The position numbers and the translations under genes are program-made. From NCBI RefSeq assembly GCF_014385165.1, contig NZ_JACRTF010000001.1:3286001-3350000 (forward strand): a stretch of DNA of 64,000 bases, read 5' to 3'. Below, piece by piece: positions 35,454 through 43,067 of this stretch. The DNA comes from Jilunia laotingensis (GTDB taxonomy: Bacteria; Bacteroidota; Bacteroidia; Bacteroidales; Bacteroidaceae). The first letter of the stretch is position 1. Each line of letters opens with the position of its first letter. The notes below the pieces were generated by a model. That model did no database searches. It was not told where the DNA came from and worked only from the letters and a program-made list of their open reading frames with translations.

Positions 35454-36029
35454 GTGAGCGATTTAGTTGATTCTCAAATTTCAATTCGTAATTCTCGATT
35501 GAAGCTACAGTGGTATGCCCTTCGTATCACTTACAGTCGCGAACTTGCATTAAAAGAGTATCTTGATGCCAATGGCATTGAGAACTTCATTCCAATGCAT
35601 TATGAGTATAGTGTAAGAAATGAGCGTCGTGTTCGCAAACTGGTTCCTGTTATTCACAATTTAGTCTTTGTACATTCATCACGCAATCGTATTGATCAAA
35701 TTAAAGATACGATGAATATGACTCTTCCTATCCGGTATATAATGGATAAGGAAACTCGTCAGCCGATTATTATACCTGACTCACAAATGCGAAGTTTTAT
35801 GGCAATTGCCGGAAATTACGATCAACAATTGGTCTATCTTGAACCATCAACTGTTTCTTTCCGGAAAGGAGACCGCGTTCGTGTCATCGGAGGAGCTTTT
35901 GCAGGTATTGAAGGTGAGTTCTTACGTATAAAGAATGATCGGCGTGTTGTTGTATCTATTGAAGGGGTTGTCGCTGTAGCTACTGCTTTTATACATCCCT
36001 CGCTTGTCGAACCGATTATAGAACGTTGA
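35454..36029 (+). CDS. upxY: UpxY family transcription antiterminator (NusG-like)
   Basis: A 191-residue specialised NusG paralogue. The N-terminal NGN-like domain (KLQWYALRITYSRELALKEY, VRKLVPVIHNLVFVHSS) spans about 18-110 and a KOW domain follows (FRKGDRVRVIGGAFAGIEGE near 137). In Bacteroides, each UpxY promotes full transcription of its own capsule operon by antitermination in the leader. The start is uncertain: no ATG lies near the N-terminus, so I take the GTG at 35454; the frame is open back to 35403. It is the first gene after the invertible promoter. Confidence 0.93.
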   Translation: MSDLVDSQISIRNSRLKLQWYALRITYSRELALKEYLDANGIENFIPMHYEYSVRNERRVRKLVPVIHNLVFVHSSRNRIDQIKDTMNMTLPIRYIMDKETRQPIIIPDSQMRSFMAIAGNYDQQLVYLEPSTVSFRKGDRVRVIGGAFAGIEGEFLRIKNDRRVVVSIEGVVAVATAFIHPSLVEPIIER

Positions 36030-36072
36030 TTCTCTTGATTGTAACTGTAAATAATAAAATCTAAATAGCCTT

Positions 36073-36549
36073 ATGCAGGTAAAAATTAATACTTTGCGTC
36101 GTGCCATTCACGACCTTCTTTATCTTGGTATAGATAATGAGCCTATTTATTCCGATCAATTTTGCCGGCTCAACAGTGAAGTTTATCAACAAACAGAGGC
36201 TCTCTATGAATGTCAGGGTAGTACTGATGAAGAAGAAGCCTCTCTTTGCATAGTTCTTCTTTTGGGATATTCTGTTACCGCATATGATCATGGCGATAAA
36301 GAAGCAAAGGTACAATCTGTTTTGAATCGCAGTTGGAAAATTTTAGATCGTTTGCCGGCATCTTTATTGAAGTGCCAGCTATTGGTTATTTGCTATGGTA
36401 AGGTGTTTGATGAAGCGTTAGCAAAGGAATTGAACGAAATTATAAGTGGGTGGAATAAGGCCGAATTGACTTTAGAGCAAACAGAGGTTATTGAGGAGTT
36501 GAAGAACTTAAAGGAGAATCCGTATCCGTTTGAAGAAATAAAAGAATAA
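36073..36549 (+). CDS. upxZ: UpxZ family inhibitor of heterologous UpxY antiterminators
   Basis: A 158-residue, mostly helical acidic protein with the UpxZ pattern: LRRAIHDLLYLG at the start, YSDQFCRLNSEVY, a central ASLCIVLLLGYSVTAYDHGDK and LLKCQLLVICYGKVFDEALA near residue 100. UpxZ proteins block UpxY of other capsule loci, so that mostly one capsule is made at a time. It follows upxY by 43 bp, the usual pair order. Its 3' end overlaps a perfect promoter sequence (36529-36559). Confidence 0.93.
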   Translation: MQVKINTLRRAIHDLLYLGIDNEPIYSDQFCRLNSEVYQQTEALYECQGSTDEEEASLCIVLLLGYSVTAYDHGDKEAKVQSVLNRSWKILDRLPASLLKCQLLVICYGKVFDEALAKELNEIISGWNKAELTLEQTEVIEELKNLKENPYPFEEIKE

Positions 36550-36559
36550 ATTACTTTTG
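36529..36559 (+). promoter_or_regulatory. Full consensus promoter at the 3' end of upxZ
   Basis: TTTG (36529-36532), a 19-bp spacer and TACTTTTG (36552-36559) match the Bacteroides consensus exactly and have the same spacing and -7 sequence as the invertible promoter. The -33 part lies inside the last codons of upxZ. It would drive the biosynthetic genes or a small RNA. Confidence 0.6.
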
Positions 36560-36565
36560 TCATAA

Positions 36566-36715
36566 GTGTTAGCTGGCGATCAGAAAACATGCTAGGGATT
36601 TAAACTAGCACGTCTGGGTGCATCGTTTTATGCAAAGTATTGAATACATGGGGTAAGAATGAGAGGATTGGCTCTGCAGGTATTGAAAAATCAATACGAA
36701 CGATTTTTACTTTTT
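36566..36715 (+). ncRNA. Candidate small RNA or structured leader between upxZ and the flippase gene
   Basis: Downstream of a perfect promoter there are three hairpins: TGCTAG/CTAGCA (36590-36610), TGCAT/ATGCA (36619-36634) and GTATTGA/TCAATAC (36680-36697), the last followed by a T-rich tract (ATTTTTACTTTTTT). This could be a free-standing RNA with an intrinsic terminator or a leader/attenuator for the flippase operon. No open frame is supported in this gap. Confidence 0.4.
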
Positions 36716-36736
36716 TATATATAAAGACATAGAAGG

Positions 36737-38191
36737 GTGGGTGAATCCTTAAAACATACGGCTGTCAAAGGTGTTAGTTGGAGTTTTGCCGATAATATAG
36801 CTAATTCCGGTATTACATTTTTAGTCGGTCTGGTTTTGGCACGTCTGCTTACTCCCGAAGAGTATGGCATAATGGCTATGATTGCTATCTTTATCGCTAT
36901 ATCTAATTCCATTATTGACAGTGGCTTTTCGAATGCCTTAATCCGTAAAACGAATGTAAAACGAATCGATTATAATACGGTATTTTATTTTAATTTGGTA
37001 GTCGGAACTGCCATTTATATCTTGCTTTATCTGGTTGCTCCTCTGATCAGTGACTTTTTTAAAGAACCCCTTTTGGTACCAGTTACCAGAGTGATTGGAT
37101 TAACTCTTATAATCAATGCACTGGCAATTATTCAGCGGACTATAATGGTAAAAGAAATCGATTTCAAGACTCAGATGAAAGTTTCTCTAATCGCATCTTT
37201 AACTAGTGGGGGAATCGGCATTGGCATGGCTTTTTATGGTTGTGGAGTCTGGAGTTTGGTCGGACAACAGGTTTCACGTCAGTTAGTTAATACGTTTTTT
37301 TTATGGTTTTATAGTTGTTGGCGTCCGGCTCTAGAATTTTCAATCGATAGCTTTAAAAAATTGTTTGGTTTTGGTTCAAAACTCTTGCTTTCAGGCTTGA
37401 TAGACACAGTTTATAAAAATATATATTATATCGTGATTGGTCGTTTTTATAGTTCGGTTCAATTGGGGCAGTACACACGTGCCGAGCAGTTTAATACAAT
37501 TTTTTCCAGTAATTTGACTTCTGTAGTCCAACGAGTCAGTTATCCGGTACTTAGCTCCATTCAGAATGAAGATGAGCGTTTGCGAGAGGCTTATCGTAAA
37601 ATAATAAAGGTAACTATGTTGGTAACATTCGCATGTATGCTGGGACTTGCTGCCGTTGCAAAACCTTTGATTATTATTTTGATCGGTATTAAATGGATAC
37701 CTGCCGTTTACTTTTTGCAAATTATTTGTTTTGCCGGTATGCTTTATCCACTCCATGCTATTAACTTGAATATTCTTCAGGTGAAAGGACGTTCGGATTT
37801 GTTTTTGAAATTGGAACTCATTAAGAAAATAATAGCAATAGCACCCATTGTTATCGGTATTTTTTACGGAATCAATTACATGCTTTGGGGGAGTGTTTGT
37901 ATTTCTTTTATCTCCTATTTTTTAAATAGTCATTATTCGGCAGTGTTAATAAAATACCCAACAAAGAATCAACTAAAGGACATTTTTCCCACATTTCTGA
38001 TATCCTTGTTTGTAGCAGCATTTATGTGGAGCATATCTTTAATGGATATTTCCGTTTATCTAATCCTTCCCATTCAAATTATAGCAGGTACTCTCTTGGC
38101 TTTCTGTATTTATCAAAAAGTAAAGCTTCCTGAATATTTGGAGATAAGGGAATTAGTGTCTTCCGCACTTAAAAAGAAAATAAATTATTAA
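36737..38191 (+). CDS. wzx: Polysaccharide flippase (Wzx/WzxC-like, MOP superfamily)
   Basis: A 484-residue integral membrane protein with about 12-14 hydrophobic helices. The N-terminal SLKHTAVKGVSWSFADNI and FLVGLVLARLLTPEEYGIMA are the signature of the WzxC/Polysacc_synt_3-like branch. It should flip lipid-linked repeat units to the periplasm. The start is a GTG at 36737 with a preceding AGAAGG; no ATG fits better. It is the first biosynthetic gene of the capsule operon. Confidence 0.93.
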   Translation: MGESLKHTAVKGVSWSFADNIANSGITFLVGLVLARLLTPEEYGIMAMIAIFIAISNSIIDSGFSNALIRKTNVKRIDYNTVFYFNLVVGTAIYILLYLVAPLISDFFKEPLLVPVTRVIGLTLIINALAIIQRTIMVKEIDFKTQMKVSLIASLTSGGIGIGMAFYGCGVWSLVGQQVSRQLVNTFFLWFYSCWRPALEFSIDSFKKLFGFGSKLLLSGLIDTVYKNIYYIVIGRFYSSVQLGQYTRAEQFNTIFSSNLTSVVQRVSYPVLSSIQNEDERLREAYRKIIKVTMLVTFACMLGLAAVAKPLIIILIGIKWIPAVYFLQIICFAGMLYPLHAINLNILQVKGRSDLFLKLELIKKIIAIAPIVIGIFYGINYMLWGSVCISFISYFLNSHYSAVLIKYPTKNQLKDIFPTFLISLFVAAFMWSISLMDISVYLILPIQIIAGTLLAFCIYQKVKLPEYLEIRELVSSALKKKINY

Positions 38192-38205
38192 AGATTCAAA
38201 TAAGA

Positions 38206-39318
38206 ATGGAAAACAAAGTAATTACAGTTACTTCTCCATTATTACCTTCGCTTGACGATTTCCTACCTTATATGCAGGATATATGGGATCGTAAGTGGCT
38301 GACTAATAATGGCTATTACCATCAGGAATTGGAAAAATCTTTGTGCGAATACTTAAAGGTACCCTATATAAGCCTTTTTACAAATGGGACTTTGCCTTTA
38401 ATTTGTGCTTTACAGGCATTACGCATTACGGGTGAAGTGATAACTACTCCTTATAGTTTTGTTGCTACCACTCACTCCTTGTGGTGGAATGGCATTAAAC
38501 CCGTGTTCGTGGATATTGATCCGATGACATGCAATATTGATCCGGATAAGATAGAAGCAGCTATCACACCTAAAACAACGGCAATTATGGCTGTCCATGT
38601 TTATGGTAAGCCCTGTGATATGGAACGCATTCAGGCTATAGCTGATAAATATGGTCTTAAAGTGATTTATGATGCAGCTCATGCATTCGGTGTGGAAGTT
38701 AACGGCAAATCGATATTGGAGGCCGGTGATATATCAACATTGAGCTTTCATGCTACAAAAGTTTATAATACCATTGAAGGTGGTGCTTTGGTTTGTCATG
38801 ACGAGAATACAAAGAAACGGATTGATTACTTAAAGAACTTTGGTTTTGCGGGTGAGACTACCATTATTGCTCCCGGAATTAATGGTAAGATGGATGAAGT
38901 TCGTGCTGCTTACGGATTATTAAATCTGAAGCAGGTAAGCGCAGCCATTGAATCCCGTCACCAGGTTGCTGTTAGATACCGTGAAGCACTACGTGAGATC
39001 CCTGGAATCCATGTGATGGAAGATATGCTGGGTGTCCGTCATAACTATTCTTATTTTCCCATTTTTGTGGATGCAGAGCGGTATGGCATGTCACGTGATG
39101 AATTATACTTCAAAATGAAAGAAAGCAATGTTTTAGGCAGGAGATATTTTTATCCGTTGATAAGTGAGTTTTCTACTTATCGGGGATTGGAATCCGCGAA
39201 ACCTGAATACTTGCCGGTTGCCCATAAAGTGGCAGATTCCGTTATATGCCTGCCAATGCATCATGCTCTTAGTCCGGACGATATGAATTTAATTTTATCA
39301 ATAATCAAAAACAAATAA
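38206..39318 (+). CDS. DegT/DnrJ/EryC1 sugar aminotransferase (VioA/FdtB-like)
   Basis: A 370-residue PLP-dependent aminotransferase acting on a nucleotide-linked keto-6-deoxy sugar. The PLP-binding Asp region is VIYDAAHAFGVEVNG near residue 155, and the Schiff-base lysine is in LSFHATKVYNTIEGGALV near residue 186. The SFHATKV-N-IEGG wording is shared by VioA and FdtB/QdtB enzymes that make dTDP-4-amino- or 3-amino-dideoxyhexoses. It stands directly before ACP and ketoacyl synthase genes, suggesting that the new amino group is then acylated. C3 versus C4 specificity cannot be read. No rmlA or rmlB lies in the window. Confidence 0.88.
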   Translation: MENKVITVTSPLLPSLDDFLPYMQDIWDRKWLTNNGYYHQELEKSLCEYLKVPYISLFTNGTLPLICALQALRITGEVITTPYSFVATTHSLWWNGIKPVFVDIDPMTCNIDPDKIEAAITPKTTAIMAVHVYGKPCDMERIQAIADKYGLKVIYDAAHAFGVEVNGKSILEAGDISTLSFHATKVYNTIEGGALVCHDENTKKRIDYLKNFGFAGETTIIAPGINGKMDEVRAAYGLLNLKQVSAAIESRHQVAVRYREALREIPGIHVMEDMLGVRHNYSYFPIFVDAERYGMSRDELYFKMKESNVLGRRYFYPLISEFSTYRGLESAKPEYLPVAHKVADSVICLPMHHALSPDDMNLILSIIKNK

Positions 39319-39321
39319 ATT

Positions 39322-39552
39322 ATGGAATTACAAGATTTTGTACAGCATTTTGCTGAACAATTTGACGAAACTGAAATGTCTGTTTTCAAACCGGATACGA
39401 AATTCCGCGAAATAAATGAGTGGAGTTCACTTCTCGCTCTTTCTATTATTGCGATGGCCGATGAAGAATATGAGGTTAAATTGAAAGGGGAAGATATTCG
39501 TAATTCACAAACGATCGAAGATCTTTTTAATATCGTTAAAACGAGGGTATAA
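39322..39552 (+). CDS. Acyl carrier protein (capsule-locus specific)
   Basis: A 76-residue acidic four-helix protein of the ACP family. The phosphopantetheine site is Ser36 in NEWSSLLALS; the usual Asp before it (DSL) is replaced by Ser35. Helix 3 region EEYEVKLKGEDIRNSQTIEDL is typical. It lies 3 bp after the aminotransferase and its stop shares a base with the next ATG (TAATG), so it is translated with a KAS III-like enzyme and is probably a dedicated carrier, not the housekeeping AcpP. Confidence 0.88.
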   Translation: MELQDFVQHFAEQFDETEMSVFKPDTKFREINEWSSLLALSIIAMADEEYEVKLKGEDIRNSQTIEDLFNIVKTRV

Positions 39553-40604
39553 TGGCGTTGCTTACCGTTAGAAATGTTTCGCTGAAAGGAATAGCAAGCT
39601 GCGTTCCTGCTAACATGGAGGAGAACGCAGGCCTGCCGCTTTTTAAGGAAGATGAAGCCCAGAAGTTCAGTGCTTCCACGGGTATTTTCCGGCGTAGATT
39701 AGCTGATAAAAATACTACAACTTCAGATCTTTGCTACTATGCTGCCGAAAAGCTTATTACAGAATTAGGGTGGGAAAAGGACAGCATTGAATGCCTGGTT
39801 TTTGTTACCCAGTCTCCCGATTATATTTTGCCGGCCACATCGTGTATCTTGCAAGAAAGGTTAGGCTTGGGAATTGACACTTATGCCATCGACATATCTC
39901 TGGGGTGTTCTGGTTGGGTTTACGGGCTGGCTACGATTTCACAGATGATTTCGGCATCGGGAATGAAACGGGGGCTTCTGTTGTGCGGTGATACGACAAC
40001 CTATACTTCGACCATGGATAAAAGTGCCTATCCGTTGTTCGGGGCTTGTGGCACTGCTACAGCCTTCCAGTTTGAAGAAAATTCTGCCCCTATGTTTATG
40101 AATTTGAATACTGATGGTTCCGGTTATAAAGCAATAATAATTCCCGATGGCGGATGCCGAAATCCTGTAACGAAAGATTCTCTTGAATACAGGGAAATAG
40201 AGGAAGGCATCAGTCGAAACTCACTTCAAACCGTCCTTGACGGCATGGACGTATTTACGTTCGGTATTTCGCGTGCGCCACAGAGTGTGAACAAATTGTT
40301 GGAATATGCAAATGTGGGACGCGAAAATGTAGATTACTATCTGTTTCACCAGGCAAATCTTTTCATGAACGAAAAAATACGGAAGAAACTGAAATTGACT
40401 GCTGAACAAGTCCCGTACAGCCTGGCCGATTTCGGCAATACTTCTTCTGCGTCAATACCGCTTACTGCTACCACTCAAATCAGAGGGCGATTGTCTGGAG
40501 GCAAGTTGAAAATGGTGGCCTGTGGTTTCGGTGTAGGGCTTTCATGGGGGAGTGTTTACCTTGAAACGAATGAAATTGTTTGTCCTGATTTAATAGAGAT
40601 ATAA
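39552..40604 (+). CDS. 3-oxoacyl-ACP synthase III-like protein (first copy)
   Basis: A 350-residue thiolase-fold FabH-like enzyme. The catalytic triad is complete: Cys in DISLGCSGWVYGL near residue 120, His in FHQANLFMNEKI near 262, and Asn in FGNTSSASIPL near 296. It would condense an acyl-CoA such as acetyl-CoA with malonyl-ACP. With the neighbouring ACP and ketoreductase it forms a minimal set to make acetoacetyl- and then 3-hydroxybutyryl-ACP. It overlaps the ACP stop by one base. Confidence 0.9.
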   Translation: MALLTVRNVSLKGIASCVPANMEENAGLPLFKEDEAQKFSASTGIFRRRLADKNTTTSDLCYYAAEKLITELGWEKDSIECLVFVTQSPDYILPATSCILQERLGLGIDTYAIDISLGCSGWVYGLATISQMISASGMKRGLLLCGDTTTYTSTMDKSAYPLFGACGTATAFQFEENSAPMFMNLNTDGSGYKAIIIPDGGCRNPVTKDSLEYREIEEGISRNSLQTVLDGMDVFTFGISRAPQSVNKLLEYANVGRENVDYYLFHQANLFMNEKIRKKLKLTAEQVPYSLADFGNTSSASIPLTATTQIRGRLSGGKLKMVACGFGVGLSWGSVYLETNEIVCPDLIEI

Positions 40605-40607
40605 GGT

Positions 40608-41369
40608 ATGAGTAACTATAATCCGTTTTCACTTGAAGGGAAAACTATTTTTGTGACCGGTGCATCATCGGGCATCGGTAGAGCTATTGCCATTGAATGT
40701 TCAAGGATGGGTGCCAAAGTGGTTATTACAGGACGAAATGTCCAAAGGCTGGATGAAACCTTCTCATTATTGGAAGGTGAAGGACACAGCCAGTTTATTG
40801 CTGACCTCACGAATATGAATGATATCACAGATTTGGTAGCAAAACTTCCTGAATTGGACGGTATCGTTAATTCTGCAGGTATTGGAATATCGCTTCCCTT
40901 TCAGTTCTGCTCATTTGAGAAATCATATCCTGTGATAGATACTAACTTAGTGAAACCTATGGAGCTGATATATCGGATATTGAAACTTAAGAAGAACAAT
41001 AAAAGAGGCTTTTCGCTTGTATTTATCAGTTCAATAGCTGGAATTTTCGTTTCTTATCCAGGAAATTCTGTTTATAGTGCGGCAAAAGCGGGAATTGTTG
41101 GTCTGGCAAAAGGTTTGGCTATAGATTTAGCTTCTAAAAATATTAGGGTAAATTCTGTCTGTCCCGGGATGATAGAAACTTCAATGGCGGATGAACTTGC
41201 TGCCAAAGTTTCACAAGAAGCCATTGAAGCCGATAAAATGCGTTATCCGTTAAAACGATACGGTAAACCTGAAGAGGTGGCACATGCTGTGATATATCTT
41301 TTATCGGATGCTTCGTCGTGGGTTACCGGATCATCTTTATTGATCGATGGCGGATTTACATTACAATAA
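40608..41369 (+). CDS. SDR 3-oxoacyl-ACP reductase-like (FabG-like)
   Basis: A 253-residue classical SDR: NAD(P) motif VTGASSGIGRAIA near residue 16, NSAGIG near 86, catalytic Ser in FISSIAGIF near 137 and YSAAK (Tyr-x-x-x-Lys) near 151, and a C-terminal YLLSDASSWVTGSSLLIDGG. Located between two FabH-like genes, it most likely reduces the 3-oxoacyl-ACP to the 3-hydroxyacyl form. A sugar-reductase role is possible but less likely given the neighbours. Confidence 0.88.
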   Translation: MSNYNPFSLEGKTIFVTGASSGIGRAIAIECSRMGAKVVITGRNVQRLDETFSLLEGEGHSQFIADLTNMNDITDLVAKLPELDGIVNSAGIGISLPFQFCSFEKSYPVIDTNLVKPMELIYRILKLKKNNKRGFSLVFISSIAGIFVSYPGNSVYSAAKAGIVGLAKGLAIDLASKNIRVNSVCPGMIETSMADELAAKVSQEAIEADKMRYPLKRYGKPEEVAHAVIYLLSDASSWVTGSSLLIDGGFTLQ

Positions 41370-41371
41370 TT

Positions 41372-42385
41372 ATGTCGGCATTTATAAAAGCAATTTCCTA
41401 TTATTTGCCCGGAAGAGTTCTGGACAATCATGAGCTGGTTACTGAGTTTCCGGAGTGGACTGTTGAAAAGGTGGCATCTAAAGTCGGTATTTCAGAGCGT
41501 CACATCTCGGCTCCCGATGAGACTGCCACCGACATGGCTGTAAAGGCTGCCGAGAAACTCTTTGCAGAACACAGTGAAATAAAGTGTGCTGAAATTGATT
41601 TTGTGATGCTATGTACACAAAGTCCGGATTATTTTTTACCTACATCTGCCTGTATGATTCAGGATAGATTGGGATTGAATACCCATTGTGGAGCATTGGA
41701 TTTTAATTTGGGGTGTTCGGGATATGTTTATGGTTTATCGCTGTCTAAAGGTTTGCTTGCAGCGGGTATTGCTCGCAATGTGCTACTTTTAACCTCTGAA
41801 ACATATACCAAGTACATTCACTTCAAAGATAAGGGCAACCGTACTATTTTTGCGGATGCAGCATCTGCCACCTTGATATCAGGTAATGGATTCGCAGAAA
41901 TTGGTGATTTCTCGCTCGGTACCGATGGGAGAGGAGCAGATAATCTAATCGTACGCAGTGGTTGTGCAAGATATCCCAAACCGTTTCGCGATATCGTCTA
42001 TGATGAGAATGGTAATCCGGTTTCGAGTGATCATCTTTATATGAATGGCAGCGAAATATTTAATTTTACCCTTGAGACAGTTCCGGTTCTGGTGGCAGAT
42101 ATATTGGTTAAAAACAATGTCGCACAAAATGATATTGATTTATTTGTCTTTCACCAGGCAAATAAATATATGATGAATTTTCTGCGTAGAAAACTGAAGA
42201 TCGAGGAGGACAAATTCTATTATAGCCTTGACAAATTCGGTAACACCGTTTCCTCTACAATTCCCATAGCTCTGAAAGAAGCTGCCCGTGAGCATAAATT
42301 AGACGGTAAGGTTCTTCTTGCCGGTTTCGGAGTAGGGTATTCATGGGGAGGAGCCGTTTTGACGGTCAATAGCAGGCGGTTGTAA
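41372..42385 (+). CDS. 3-oxoacyl-ACP synthase III-like protein (second copy)
   Basis: The start is the ATG 2 bp after the reductase stop (product MSAFIKAISYYLPGRVL); the frame extends upstream but overlaps the reductase. The 337-residue protein is a second FabH-like enzyme with Cys in DFNLGCSGYVYGL near residue 110, His in FHQANKYMMNFLRRK and Asn in FGNTVSSTIPI, so the triad is intact. Two KAS III paralogues in one capsule locus suggest either two condensation steps or that one transfers the acyl group to the amino sugar, as some KAS III-like acyltransferases do. Confidence 0.89.
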   Translation: MSAFIKAISYYLPGRVLDNHELVTEFPEWTVEKVASKVGISERHISAPDETATDMAVKAAEKLFAEHSEIKCAEIDFVMLCTQSPDYFLPTSACMIQDRLGLNTHCGALDFNLGCSGYVYGLSLSKGLLAAGIARNVLLLTSETYTKYIHFKDKGNRTIFADAASATLISGNGFAEIGDFSLGTDGRGADNLIVRSGCARYPKPFRDIVYDENGNPVSSDHLYMNGSEIFNFTLETVPVLVADILVKNNVAQNDIDLFVFHQANKYMMNFLRRKLKIEEDKFYYSLDKFGNTVSSTIPIALKEAAREHKLDGKVLLAGFGVGYSWGGAVLTVNSRRL

Positions 42386-42400
42386 ATCATCGTATTTAAA

Positions 42401-43036
42401 ATGAAAAATCTTATAATCATAGGTGCCAGAGGGTTCGGGCGCGAATATTGCAATAGTTTGAAACTATATGAGAACTATGGCAAGGAATTTATTATCAAAG
42501 GCTTTCTTGATGATAAGGTTGAGGCTTTGGATGTTTTTTCCGGGTATCCTCCGATATTAAGTTCCGTTGAAGAGTATGAGATAGAGGAAGATGATATTTT
42601 TACCTGTGCATTGGGAGATCCCATATATCGAAAGAAATATGTAAATATAGTAAAACAAAAAGGGGGAGCTTTCATGACTTTGATAGATTCTAAAAGTATC
42701 ATTCATCCTGATGCACAAATAGGTGAAGGCGTGATGATATCCGCATTTTGTTCCATATCAGCGAATGTGACAATTGGTGATTTTTCCACCGTTCAGCCTT
42801 TTTGTAATTTCGGGCATGATGCAATTGTCGGTTCTTTCTGTGCCATTGAATCCTATTCATTCATGGGGGGATTTTCCAGTATCGGAAATAATGTAACCTT
42901 GCACACCCGTTCAACCATTCTGCCTCATATTAAGGTTGGCGATAATTCGATAGTGGGAGCCGGTAGTGTCGTATTGAGAAATGTCAAAAGCAATACAACC
43001 GTGTTCGGGGTTCCTGCTAAAAAAATAGATTTTTAA
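42401..43036 (+). CDS. Sugar O/N-acyltransferase, NeuD/PglD-like hexapeptide-repeat family
   Basis: A 211-residue protein with an N-terminal Rossmann-like PglD-N domain (LIIIGARGFGREYCNSL; FLDDKVEALD) and a C-terminal left-handed beta-helix (HPDAQIGEGVMISAFCSISA, FCNFGHDAIVGSFCAIESYS, with the general-base histidine in FGHDA). Members N-acylate 4-amino sugars or O-acetylate sialic acids. Its position after the acyl-making set suggests it acylates the amino sugar made by the aminotransferase; acetyl-CoA or the ACP-bound hydroxyacyl group are both possible donors. Confidence 0.87.
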   Translation: MKNLIIIGARGFGREYCNSLKLYENYGKEFIIKGFLDDKVEALDVFSGYPPILSSVEEYEIEEDDIFTCALGDPIYRKKYVNIVKQKGGAFMTLIDSKSIIHPDAQIGEGVMISAFCSISANVTIGDFSTVQPFCNFGHDAIVGSFCAIESYSFMGGFSSIGNNVTLHTRSTILPHIKVGDNSIVGAGSVVLRNVKSNTTVFGVPAKKIDF

Positions 43037-43067
43037 TACACAAATAGTTATAGTATTATCTGAAGTG

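Noticed and set aside
41318..41371. Upstream extension of the second KAS III gene
   Set aside because: The extra 18 residues overlap the reductase gene in another frame and are not KAS III-like; the ATG at 41372 fits the conserved N-terminus.
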